NCBI GenBank assembly: GCA_020201295.1
Contig: JAIVHA010000214.1
Span: 1 to 7,715 of the forward strand
Direction of reading: 5' to 3'
DNA: 7,715 nucleotides
From: Lysobacteraceae bacterium
GTDB lineage: Bacteria > Pseudomonadota > Gammaproteobacteria > DSM-19610
Each line of letters opens with the position of its first letter. The stretch's first letter is position 1. The position numbers were made by a program, and so were the translations under genes. The notes beneath the pieces are model-generated. The model worked only from the letters and a program-made list of their open reading frames with translations. It searched no databases and was not told the DNA's origin. This document shows, piece after piece, positions 1 to 5,665 of the stretch.

Positions 1-1266
1 GCTCCTACAAGTGAGCCAACAGCCGACGAATCGAATGGACCCGCCCCGGACGATGCCGCCGGACAGCCACCCCCCACACCAGCCGATTCGAGCCAGGATA
101 CCTATGTCCCGCAGGCGGGAAACACCACGGGATCGCTGGTGGGACAGGCGCTACCGGCACCACTGCAGGCACCGGCGAACGCCGCCGCCCATGATGATGA
201 CGAGGGCAGCGAGCCGGGCGAGATGTTGATCCTGTCGCCGGACCTGCCGCATGCATTGCAGGTGCAGCAGTTCGGTCAAGGTCTCGGGCTTTCCGTCAAG
301 CGCCGCAGTGTACTGACGGGCTTGGGGCTGGTGGTGACGACATTCCGCGTGCCGCGGGATGTGGTGCCAGCGCAGCTCGTGCAACAGTTGCGGACGCAGG
401 CGCCGGACCTGTGGATCGACCTCAACCATCGCTTCACACTGCAGGCGGATTCCGATGCGCGTCACTATCCGGGACGCATGCTTGCCTGGCCAGGCGCCGC
501 GCAGGACTGCGGGCGCGGGGTGCGCATCGGCCTGGTCGACGGGCCGCTGCCGGAGCAACATCCATCGCTGGAAGGCGGCACGATCACGCGCCGCTCCTTC
601 GTGACGCGCGGCGTGCAGACGGCGCCGCCCGAGCATGCACTCGCGGTGGCGGCACTCCTGGTAGGGCGCGACGGCCGCGGCCTGGTACCGGCCGCGGAGC
701 TCTTCAGTGCCGAGGTCATGCGCCAGCGTGACAAAAAGCACGTCGACACCACTGTCGACTGGCTGGTGCAAGGTCTGGACTGGCTGGCGCAGCAGCAGGT
801 GAACCTCGTCAACCTGAGCCTGGGCGGCCCGCACAATCTCATCCTGGCCTCGGCGGTACAGCGCGTGCTCGATCTGGATATCCTGGTGATCGCCGCGGCC
901 GGCAACCAGGGCGCCGCGACCAAGCCGCTCTATCCGGCGGCGCAGGAGGGTGTCATCGCGGTCACGGCGATCGACGCCTCTCGTCGCCTGTACCGGCACG
1001 CCAACCATGGTGAGCACATCGTCTTCGCCGCGCCGGGCGTCGATATCTGGGTGCCGCGCGGGAATGGCGATGCCTTCGTCTCGGGTACTTCGTTCGCGGC
1101 ACCCCATGTAACCGCCCTCATGGCTGCGCGCCGGCAGTCACAACCGCAGGCGCCCTGGGCCGAGCACCTGCGGGCCTTGATCGACACGACGGAGGATCTG
1201 GGCGAACCCGGGCACGATGCAATGTTCGGGTTCGGCCTGCCGCGGGCTGCTAACGTATGCCATTGA
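1..1266 (+). CDS. Subtilisin-like (S8 family) serine protease, 5'-truncated by the window
   Basis: This is probably an endopeptidase of the S8/subtilase family; substrate and location are unknown. The frame is open from base 1, so the true start lies upstream of the window. A GTG at 139 is possible but sits inside continuous coding sequence. The visible 421 residues begin with about 70 residues rich in Pro, Ala, Asp, Gly and Thr, like a flexible linker. A propeptide-like region follows at about 220-440, containing GEMLILSP and a LGLVVTTFRVP strand. The catalytic domain runs from about 520. The triad is visible: Asp at 538-540 (IGLVDG), His at 634-636 (PEHALAVA) and Ser at 1090-1092 (SGTSFAAPHV). 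The oxyanion Asn is at 904-906 (AAAGNQG). The usual HGT after the catalytic His reads HAL here, a divergence, though the triad itself is intact. No signal peptide can be judged because the N-terminus is missing. The next gene starts 10 nt after the stop, suggesting cotranscription. The family call is firm; the role is not known. Confidence 0.9.
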   Translation, partial: APTSEPTADESNGPAPDDAAGQPPPTPADSSQDTYVPQAGNTTGSLVGQALPAPLQAPANAAAHDDDEGSEPGEMLILSPDLPHALQVQQFGQGLGLSVKRRSVLTGLGLVVTTFRVPRDVVPAQLVQQLRTQAPDLWIDLNHRFTLQADSDARHYPGRMLAWPGAAQDCGRGVRIGLVDGPLPEQHPSLEGGTITRRSFVTRGVQTAPPEHALAVAALLVGRDGRGLVPAAELFSAEVMRQRDKKHVDTTVDWLVQGLDWLAQQQVNLVNLSLGGPHNLILASAVQRVLDLDILVIAAAGNQGAATKPLYPAAQEGVIAVTAIDASRRLYRHANHGEHIVFAAPGVDIWVPRGNGDAFVSGTSFAAPHVTALMAARRQSQPQAPWAEHLRALIDTTEDLGEPGHDAMFGFGLPRAANVCH

Positions 1267-1276
1267 GGTGATACAT

Positions 1277-1867
1277 ATGAAGCGGATCGTGATCATTCAG
1301 GGGCACCCGGACCCGGACCCGGAGGCCAAGCACTTCGGCCATGCGCTGGCACAGGCCTACCGGGGAGGTGCCGAGGCGGCCGGCCACGAGGTGCGACTGG
1401 TCGAGGTGGCCAAGCTGGATTTCCCGCTGCTGCGCAGCCAGCAGGATTTCGATCATGGCAGCCCTCCCGATGCCCTCCGCCCGGCCCAGGAGACCATTGC
1501 CTGGGCCGATCACCTGGTGATCCTCTATCCCCTCTGGCTCGGTGACCTGCCGGCCCTGTTCAAGGGTTTCCTCGAGCAAGTGCTGCGCCCGGATTTCGCC
1601 TTCACGAGGACCGCGCCGGACAGGCCGGCAAAGCAACGGCTCACGGGCCGCAGCGCCCGGGTGGTAGTCACCATGGGCATGCCGGCCTTCGCCTATCGCT
1701 GGTTCTACCGCGCCCACAGCCTGAAGAACCTGGAACGCAATGTCCTGAAGTTCTGCGGCATCGGGCCGGTACGCAGCAGCCTGATCGGCCTGGTGGAAGC
1801 GGGTGACGGGCGGCGGCGGGCGAGGTGGCTGGTGAAGATGCGTGATATGGGGAAGGCGGGACGGTAG
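1277..1867 (+). CDS. Flavodoxin-fold NAD(P)H oxidoreductase (KefF/MdaB-like)
   Basis: This is a 196-residue cytoplasmic flavoprotein of the Flavodoxin_2 group, which holds NAD(P)H:quinone reductases and the KefF-type regulators of potassium efflux. A first beta strand and flavin phosphate loop are seen at residues 3-20 (IVIIQGHPDPDPEAKHFG). The family core YPLWLGDLPALFKGFLEQVL spans about residues 84-103, followed by RPDFAF. A second flavin-contacting loop lies near VVTMGMPAFAY (130-140), and FCGIGPV falls at about 159-165. The start chosen is the ATG at 1277, which has GAGGTG at 1265-1270 six bases upstream and gives the standard N-terminus. An in-frame ATG at 1217 lies inside the protease gene and would add 20 non-homologous residues. 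The close spacing to the protease suggests one transcript, although no functional link is known. The physiological acceptor (quinone, nitro compound or a transporter partner) cannot be told from sequence, and no Kef transporter gene is in the window. Confidence 0.85.
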   Translation: MKRIVIIQGHPDPDPEAKHFGHALAQAYRGGAEAAGHEVRLVEVAKLDFPLLRSQQDFDHGSPPDALRPAQETIAWADHLVILYPLWLGDLPALFKGFLEQVLRPDFAFTRTAPDRPAKQRLTGRSARVVVTMGMPAFAYRWFYRAHSLKNLERNVLKFCGIGPVRSSLIGLVEAGDGRRRARWLVKMRDMGKAGR

Positions 1868-1876
1868 TTGCACGCC

Positions 1877-1905
1877 TTGACCGGATCGATCGATGAACGT
1901 ATCGT
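1877..1905 (+). promoter_or_regulatory. Candidate sigma-70 promoter of the toxin-antitoxin pair
   Basis: TTGACC at 1877-1882 matches five of six bases of the -35 consensus. A 17-base spacer leads to TATCGT at 1900-1905, which matches four of six bases of the -10 consensus. It lies in the 70-nt gap before the antitoxin start. An alternative -10, TAATAC at 1905-1910, would need a 22-base spacer and is less likely. This is prediction by eye only. Confidence 0.45.
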
Positions 1906-1927
1906 AATACCATAACCGTATCGATGA
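1898..1927 (+). promoter_or_regulatory. Direct repeats in the antitoxin promoter, possible operator
   Basis: CGTATCG occurs at 1898-1904 and again at 1917-1923. ATCGATGA occurs at 1889-1896 and 1920-1927. GTAT-CGTA-ATAC (1899-1910) forms a short inverted repeat over the proposed -10. Toxin-antitoxin operons of this type are commonly autorepressed by the antitoxin or complex at repeats overlapping the promoter, so these are candidate binding sites. The repeats are plainly present; the function is inferred. Confidence 0.35.
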
Positions 1928-1930
1928 GGA
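1926..1930 (+). promoter_or_regulatory. Ribosome binding site selecting the antitoxin start at 1939
   Basis: GAGGA lies 8 bases before the ATG at 1939. The competing in-frame ATG at 1924 overlaps this site and has no purine-rich sequence in front of it. This decides the start. Confidence 0.55.
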
Positions 1931-1938
1931 TTGCCGGT

Positions 1939-2145
1939 ATGACGGCTGTTACTGTATCCCCCAAATTCCAGGTCGTGATCCCCAAGGAGGTCCGGGAATC
2001 CATGGGTATATTCTCGGGCCAGAAAATCCAGATTCTGACCTACCAGAACCGTATCGAACTCATACCCTTGAAACCCATGAGCGAAATGAAGGGCTTTCTG
2101 AAGGGCATCGATACCAAGGTCAAAAGGGATAAAGATCGCGTATGA
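1939..2145 (+). CDS. vapB: AbrB/MazE-fold antitoxin (VapB-type)
   Basis: This 68-residue protein is the antitoxin of a type II toxin-antitoxin pair. It should bind DNA as a swapped-hairpin dimer and neutralise the toxin encoded next to it. Residues 3-46 form a typical SpoVT/AbrB domain: the N-terminal strand VTVSPKFQVVIPKEVRE, then the helix-turn MGIFSGQKIQIL, then a strand ending in IELIPL. The charged C-terminal tail (about 47-68, containing MKGFLKGIDTKV) fits the segment that inserts into the toxin groove in this family. The ATG at 1939 is preferred over the in-frame ATG at 1924 because GAGGA at 1926-1930 is correctly spaced for it. The stop overlaps the toxin start in ATGA (2142-2145), indicating translational coupling. 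Base composition is clearly more AT-rich than the neighbouring housekeeping genes, consistent with horizontal acquisition. The antitoxin role rests on fold plus context. Confidence 0.85.
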   Translation: MTAVTVSPKFQVVIPKEVRESMGIFSGQKIQILTYQNRIELIPLKPMSEMKGFLKGIDTKVKRDKDRV

Positions 2146-2525
2146 ATGTGGTCGATTCATCCGCGTGGCTGTCGTATTTCGCCGGGGACAGAAACGCTGC
2201 CATTTTTGCAGGGGCGATTGAGGACCTTGATCGATTGCTGGTGCCCGGCATCATTCTCACCGAGGTGTTCAAAAACGTGCTTCGACAACGTGATGAAGAG
2301 GCGGCATTAACCGTTATCGCACATATCAAGCAGGGCAGGGTGATTTCACTCGATTCCGAACTGGCGATCGACGCCGCCAACTATGGTGTACTTCACAAGC
2401 TTCCGCTTGCGGATAGCATTATTTTTGCCACAGCCCGGAAGTACGACGCCACAGTCTGGACACAGGATGTCGATTTCAAGGGGTTGGCCAATGTCAATTA
2501 CCATCCAAAATCGAAAAGCACCTGA
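2142..2525 (+). CDS. vapC: PIN-domain ribonuclease toxin (VapC-type)
   Basis: This 127-residue PIN-domain protein is expected to be a Mg2+/Mn2+-dependent endoribonuclease held inactive by the antitoxin encoded just upstream. Known VapC toxins cut tRNA or rRNA; the target here is unknown. The acidic metal-binding residues are visible in the usual places: Asp5 in NVVDSSAWL, Glu41 in IILTEVFKNVLR, Asp91 in LPLADSIIFATAR, and Asp109/Asp111 in TQDVDFKGL. The length is normal for the family and the frame is intact, so the toxin is likely functional. The ATG at 2142 overlaps the antitoxin stop by 4 nt. The gene is AT-richer than its surroundings. A hairpin repeat begins within about 10 nt of its stop. 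The pair occupies the space directly upstream of dapF, where related genomes usually carry lysA and a small lipoprotein gene. Confidence 0.9.
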   Translation: MNVVDSSAWLSYFAGDRNAAIFAGAIEDLDRLLVPGIILTEVFKNVLRQRDEEAALTVIAHIKQGRVISLDSELAIDAANYGVLHKLPLADSIIFATARKYDATVWTQDVDFKGLANVNYHPKSKST

Positions 2526-2531
2526 CACGAA

Positions 2532-2562
2532 CCCTGGATGCCGGCCTTCGCCGGCATGACGG
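2532..2562. repeat. Hairpin-forming dispersed-type repeat (REP-like)
   Basis: ATGCCGGC at 2538-2545 and GCCGGCAT at 2550-2557 form a perfect 8-bp stem around a CTTC loop. They are flanked by CCCTGG and GACGG. In translation the element gives the familiar spurious peptides MPAFAGMTD (+) and RHAGEGRHPGF (-), a signature of an abundant dispersed repeat of proteobacterial genomes. It lies between vapC and dapF and could stabilise or end the vapC transcript, but there is no T-run, so a classical terminator is not supported. Copy number cannot be seen here: only this full copy is present in the window. Confidence 0.7.
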
Positions 2563-2581
2563 ATCATTGTTGCAATGGCCC

Positions 2582-2586
2582 AAGGA
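2582..2586 (+). promoter_or_regulatory. Ribosome binding site near the dapF start
   Basis: AAGGA lies 11 bases before the GTG at 2598 and 17 bases before the ATG at 2604. Its spacing favours the GTG, while protein similarity favours the ATG; the two starts differ by only two residues. A small inverted repeat, CATTG-TTG-CAATG (2565-2577), sits just upstream. Confidence 0.4.
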
Positions 2587-2603
2587 ACCCGTACCCTGTG
2601 TCG

Positions 2604-3434
2604 ATGGAGCTCCGCTTCACCAAGATGCACGGCCTGGGCAATGACTTCGTGGTCATCGATGGTGTGCGCCAGTCCGTCGACCTGGGCGCAGAGCAGGTGC
2701 GTTTCCTGGCCGATCGCCGCCTCGGCATCGGCTGTGACCAGGTGCTGGTGGTGGAGCCGGCACAAGATCCGCAGGCCGTCTTCCGCTACCGCATATTCAA
2801 CGCCGACGGCGGTGAGGTGGAGCAGTGCGGCAACGGCGCGCGCTGCTTCGCCCGCTTCGTGCGCGACCAGGGACTGACCGAGCTCGATATCATTCCGGTG
2901 GAGACCCGTGCCGGGCTCATCGAGCTGCAATTGCAGGCCGACGGCCAGGTGCGGGTGAATATGGGCCTGCCCCGTTTCGAGCCCGCCGACATCCCCTTCG
3001 ACGCACCACAACGCGCCGCCCATTATGCCTTGGGCCTGAACGGCAAGTCGCTGGACATCGGCGCCGTGTCCATGGGCAATCCCCATGCCGTGCTGCAGGT
3101 GCCCGAGCTGGACCATGCCCACGTGGAGGAACTCGGCCCCTGGATCGAAACCCATGCGCGCTTTCCGAACCGCGTCAACGTGGGTTTCATGCAGGTGCTG
3201 GATCGCGGCCACATCCGCCTGCGCGTGTTCGAACGCGGCGCCGGCGAGACCCTGGCCTGCGGCACCGGCGCCTGCGCCGCCGTGGCGGTGGGCATCGACC
3301 AGGGCGTGCTGGATCGCGAGGTGGACGTCACGCTGCCGGGCGGACATCTTGTGGTAAGCTGGGCCGCAGATGACCAGCCCGTGATGATGACGGGTCCCGC
3401 CACCACCGTTTTCGAGGGACGCATTGCCTTATGA
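2604..3434 (+). CDS. dapF: Diaminopimelate epimerase
   Basis: DapF interconverts LL- and meso-diaminopimelate in the cytoplasm without a cofactor. This supplies meso-DAP for peptidoglycan and, after decarboxylation, lysine. The protein has 276 residues, normal for the family, and begins with the hallmark FTKMHGLGNDFVVIDG. The two catalytic cysteines are visible: Cys75 in NADGGEVEQCGNGARC and Cys219 in GETLACGTGAC. The substrate-binding MGNPHAV (157-163) and NRVNVGF (189-195) are also present. The start is given at the ATG at 2604; a GTG at 2598 would add Val-Ser (read as Met-Ser). The frame is open back to 2538, but that part translates the dispersed repeat and is not coding. The stop overlaps the start of the DUF484 gene in ATGA, as expected for the dapF-DUF484-xerC operon of gammaproteobacteria. 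No clear promoter is seen in the 78 nt between vapC and dapF. Confidence 0.96.
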   Translation: MELRFTKMHGLGNDFVVIDGVRQSVDLGAEQVRFLADRRLGIGCDQVLVVEPAQDPQAVFRYRIFNADGGEVEQCGNGARCFARFVRDQGLTELDIIPVETRAGLIELQLQADGQVRVNMGLPRFEPADIPFDAPQRAAHYALGLNGKSLDIGAVSMGNPHAVLQVPELDHAHVEELGPWIETHARFPNRVNVGFMQVLDRGHIRLRVFERGAGETLACGTGACAAVAVGIDQGVLDREVDVTLPGGHLVVSWAADDQPVMMTGPATTVFEGRIAL

Positions 3435-4005
3435 CCACATCCGCCGAAGCCGGGAAAAAACCTGTCATGCCCCCTACCGCCACCCAGGTGGCCGAATACC
3501 TGCGCGAACATCCCGAGTTCTTCAACGAGCAAACGGAACTGGTTGCCGAGTTACGCATCCCCTGATCCTGGACCTGATCAAGGCCGGCAGTCTGGAGCAG
3601 GTCATCGACACCCTCAATGACCACCTGCGCGGCGAGTTCAAGGCCGACACCCTCAGCCTGCTGCTCTACGACATGGACCAGAATCGGGCACGCGAGTGCG
3701 GTATCCTGCCCATCGCCCGCGACGACGCGGCCCTGGAACATTTCGAGAGCTTCCACAAGTCCGGCCGCCCCCTGTGCGGGCGCCTGAAGCAGGCCCAGCT
3801 GGAATTCCTGTTCGGCGACCAGGCCCCGGCGGTGGGGTCCGCCGCCCTGGTACCCATCGGCCGCGATGCCCACCAGGGCATGCTCGCCATCGGCAGCAGC
3901 GAGGCCAACCGCTTTCATCCCGGCATGGGCACCCTGTTCCTGAGTCACCTCGGCGAACTGATCAGCGCCGTGCTGGAGCCCCACCTGCCGCGGACGTCCG
4001 GCTGA
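3431..4005 (+). pseudogene. DUF484 (YigA-like) gene broken by an internal out-of-frame deletion
   Basis: DUF484 proteins are about 220-240 residues, with a short N-terminal motif, a coiled-coil linker and a GAF-like C-terminal domain; their function is poorly defined. Reading starts at the ATG at 3431, overlapping the dapF stop. It gives the family N-terminus (VAEYLREHPEFFNEQTELVAELRIP) and then hits TGA at 3563-3565 after 44 residues. The family C-terminus resumes in another frame from about 3562, with LILDLIKAGSLEQVIDTL, DTLSLLLYDM, then AALVPIGRDAHQGMLAIGSS to a stop at 4003-4005. About 45-50 residues normally found between LRIP and the LILDLI helix (HPxxGxVSLxExQ plus the coiled coil) are absent. 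The upstream part of the C-terminal frame, from 3424, is an out-of-frame shadow. The gene's place between dapF and xerC confirms its identity. It could be a genuine pseudogene, a split gene, or an assembly collapse. Confidence 0.85.
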
Positions 4006-4013
4006 AGGATCGC

Positions 4014-4916
4014 ATGGAGCCGGAGGCCCATGAGTGGGTGGCGCGCTTTCTCGACCACCTGGACCATGAGCGCCGCTACTCGCAGCATACCCTGCGCAAT
4101 TACCGGCGCGACCTGGAACAGGTAATGGCCTATTGTGGCCGGCAGGGTATCGCCCGCTGGTCCGATCTCGACAGCCACCAGGTGCGCGCCCTGGCCGCCG
4201 AGGGTTTCCGCCAGGGCCTGGCGGGCACCAGCCTGCAGCGCCGGCTCTCGGCCCTGCGAAGCCTGTACCGTTTTCTCCTCCGCGAAGGCCTGGCGCGCGC
4301 CAACCCCGCCGCCGACATCCGCGCCCCCAAGAGCCCGCGCACCCTGCCCGATGCCCTGGATGTGGACCGCATGGGCCAGCTGCTGGACGGCCAGGCCAGC
4401 GAACCCCTGGAGGTGCGCGACCTCGCCATGTTCGAGCTGCTCTATTCCTCGGGCCTGCGCCTGGCGGAACTGGTGTCCCTGGACCTGCACGATATCGATC
4501 GCCAGGCCGGCAGCATGACCGTCACCGGCAAGGGTTCGCGCACCCGCACCCTGCCCGTGGGCCGCAAGGCGCTGGCGGCCCTGGAGGCCTGGCTGCGGGA
4601 GCGCCCGGCCTTGGCGAAGCCGGAGGAACAGGCCCTGTTCGTCAATCGCCGCGGCACACGCCTCAGCGGCCAGTCGGTGGAAAAACGCCTCGATCGCTGG
4701 ACCCGGCGCCTGGGCCTGCCCAAGACCCACCCCCACGCCCTGCGCCATTCCTTCGCCAGCCACCTGCTGGAATCCAGCGGCGACCTGCGCGCCGTGCAGG
4801 AACTGCTCGGCCACGCCAACATCAGCACCACCCAGGTGTACACCCACCTGGATTTCCAGCACCTGGCGCAGGTCTACGACCAGGCGCACCCGCGCGCGAA
4901 GCGCAAGAAGGAATGA
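4014..4916 (+). CDS. xerC: Tyrosine recombinase XerC
   Basis: XerC, acting with XerD at the chromosomal dif site, resolves chromosome dimers before cell division. The protein is 300 residues, typical for XerC. An N-terminal SAM-like core-binding domain (about 3-92) contains HTLRNYRRDLEQ and RRLSALRSLYRFLL. The catalytic domain carries all expected residues: Arg149 (SSGLRLAEL), Lys173 (TGKGSRTR), His241 and Arg244 (HALRHSFASHLL), His267 (LLGHANISTTQVYTH) and nucleophile Tyr276. XerC is favoured over XerD by the dapF-DUF484-xerC gene order. The ATG at 4014 has AAGGA at 4005-4009; the open frame further upstream, back to 3696, is a shadow of DUF484. The gene is intact although the preceding DUF484 gene is broken; its start lies 8 nt after the DUF484 stop. 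The HAD-family gene yigB, next in E. coli, is absent here, and the operon ends facing a convergent gene. Confidence 0.96.
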   Translation: MEPEAHEWVARFLDHLDHERRYSQHTLRNYRRDLEQVMAYCGRQGIARWSDLDSHQVRALAAEGFRQGLAGTSLQRRLSALRSLYRFLLREGLARANPAADIRAPKSPRTLPDALDVDRMGQLLDGQASEPLEVRDLAMFELLYSSGLRLAELVSLDLHDIDRQAGSMTVTGKGSRTRTLPVGRKALAALEAWLRERPALAKPEEQALFVNRRGTRLSGQSVEKRLDRWTRRLGLPKTHPHALRHSFASHLLESSGDLRAVQELLGHANISTTQVYTHLDFQHLAQVYDQAHPRAKRKKE

Positions 4917-4992
4917 TGTGCGCCTTTGCGGTAAAACGCCATGAGCCCTGGACCTGAAGGCCCACTCCACTGGCAGGAGTCCGACCCCCGGG

Positions 4993-5005
4993 TGAGCCAG
5001 GCTCA
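4993..5005. repeat. Short inverted repeat at the xerC/methyltransferase convergence
   Basis: TGAGCC-A-GGCTCA is a perfect 6-bp inverted repeat with a one-base centre. It includes the stop codon of the minus-strand methyltransferase (5003-5005). TGAGCCAGG recurs at 5022-5030. Another weak stem, ACTCC/GGAGT, lies at 4964-4980. Neither is followed by a T-run, so terminators for the convergent genes are possible but not shown. Confidence 0.3.
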
Positions 5006-5665
5006 GGATGCCAGCGAAGGCTGAGCCAGGTCCGGCTCCAGAAACGGCTTGCGGTTGCTCACCCGCAGCAGGGTCCAGTAGCCGAAGGCGTTCACCGGCA
5101 CCTGCTCGTCGATCTCCAGCCCGGTGTCGCGGGAAAATTTTTCCAGGCAGAAATCGGGATGAAAGCCCACCATGCCCGACAGGGGCGCCAGCAGGCGCTC
5201 GACGCGGCCGATGAAGGGATGGGTGTTGCGGAAGTGGTTGACGATGAACAGCTCTCCCCCGGGACGGCAGACGCGACGCATCTCCGCCACCAGCCGCGCC
5301 GGCGAGGGCACCACCGACGCCACATACATGGCGACCACCTTGTCGAAACTGTTGTCGGCAAAGCCCAGCTGCTCGGCATCCATGCGCGCCAGCAAGGTCT
5401 GCTTGTCCGCGCCCTCACGGCGCAGGCGCGCCTGGGCCCCATTCAACATGTCCTGGGAAATATCGATCCCCACCACCTGCACGCTGTCAGGGTAGGAGGG
5501 CAGGGACAGGCCCGTGCCGACCCCCACCTCCAGGATGCGCTGGCCCGGCTGGCAATCGAGCTTGTCGATGGCCATGCGCCGCCCCGGCTCGAACAGGCGC
5601 CCGAAGCAGGTATCGTAAATCTTCGCATAGCGGCGATAGGTCTTCTCGATCACCTGGCGTTCCAT
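5003..5665 (-). CDS. pmtA: SAM-dependent methyltransferase, PmtA-like (phosphatidylethanolamine N-methyltransferase)
   Basis: This 220-residue class I methyltransferase most resembles the Rhodobacter-type PmtA family, which methylates phosphatidylethanolamine stepwise to phosphatidylcholine at the membrane. The N-terminus YRRYAKIYDTCFGRLFEPGR (10-29) is typical of that family. SAM motif I is ILEVGVGTGLSLP (44-56), the ribose-binding acid is Asp68 in VVGIDIS, and MDAEQLGF (95-102) and VVAMYVASVVP (110-120) follow. The post-motif CRPGGELFIVNHF (133-145) and the tail FGYWTLLRVSNRKP also fit. The ATG at 5665 is chosen because it starts right before the conserved region and has GGGGA ten bases upstream. 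An in-frame ATG at 5722 would add 19 residues, and the frame stays open to 5884 only by crossing a palindromic repeat and the glcF end. UbiE-like or other small-molecule methylation is the main alternative. The gene converges with xerC and lies downstream of glcF on the same strand. Confidence 0.72.
   Translation of the reverse strand: MERQVIEKTYRRYAKIYDTCFGRLFEPGRRMAIDKLDCQPGQRILEVGVGTGLSLPSYPDSVQVVGIDISQDMLNGAQARLRREGADKQTLLARMDAEQLGFADNSFDKVVAMYVASVVPSPARLVAEMRRVCRPGGELFIVNHFRNTHPFIGRVERLLAPLSGMVGFHPDFCLEKFSRDTGLEIDEQVPVNAFGYWTLLRVSNRKPFLEPDLAQPSLAS

Noticed and set aside
151..1107. Long minus-strand open frame opposite the protease gene
   Set aside because: Its translation is low-complexity, rich in Arg, His and Gln, with no motif, while the plus strand encodes a clear S8 catalytic domain; this is the usual antisense shadow in high-G+C DNA.
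1217..1276. Upstream start for the flavodoxin-fold oxidoreductase
   Set aside because: It lies inside the protease gene, adds residues with no family match and lacks a ribosome binding site, whereas the ATG at 1277 has one.
2346..3347. 333-codon minus-strand open frame opposite vapC and dapF
   Set aside because: It spans two confident plus-strand genes and the repeat, and its product is His/Ala/Gln-rich without any recognisable domain.
3424..3561. Plus-strand frame leading into the DUF484 C-terminal part
   Set aside because: This stretch reads as Arg/Pro-rich nonsense; the genuine N-terminal motif is in the frame that starts at 3431.
4014..4916. XerC as an integrase of a mobile element
   Set aside because: Gene order after dapF and DUF484, typical length and absence of att-like repeats or phage genes point to the housekeeping recombinase.
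3945..4970. 341-codon minus-strand open frame opposite xerC
   Set aside because: It is antisense to a complete XerC with all catalytic residues; composition is typical of a shadow frame.
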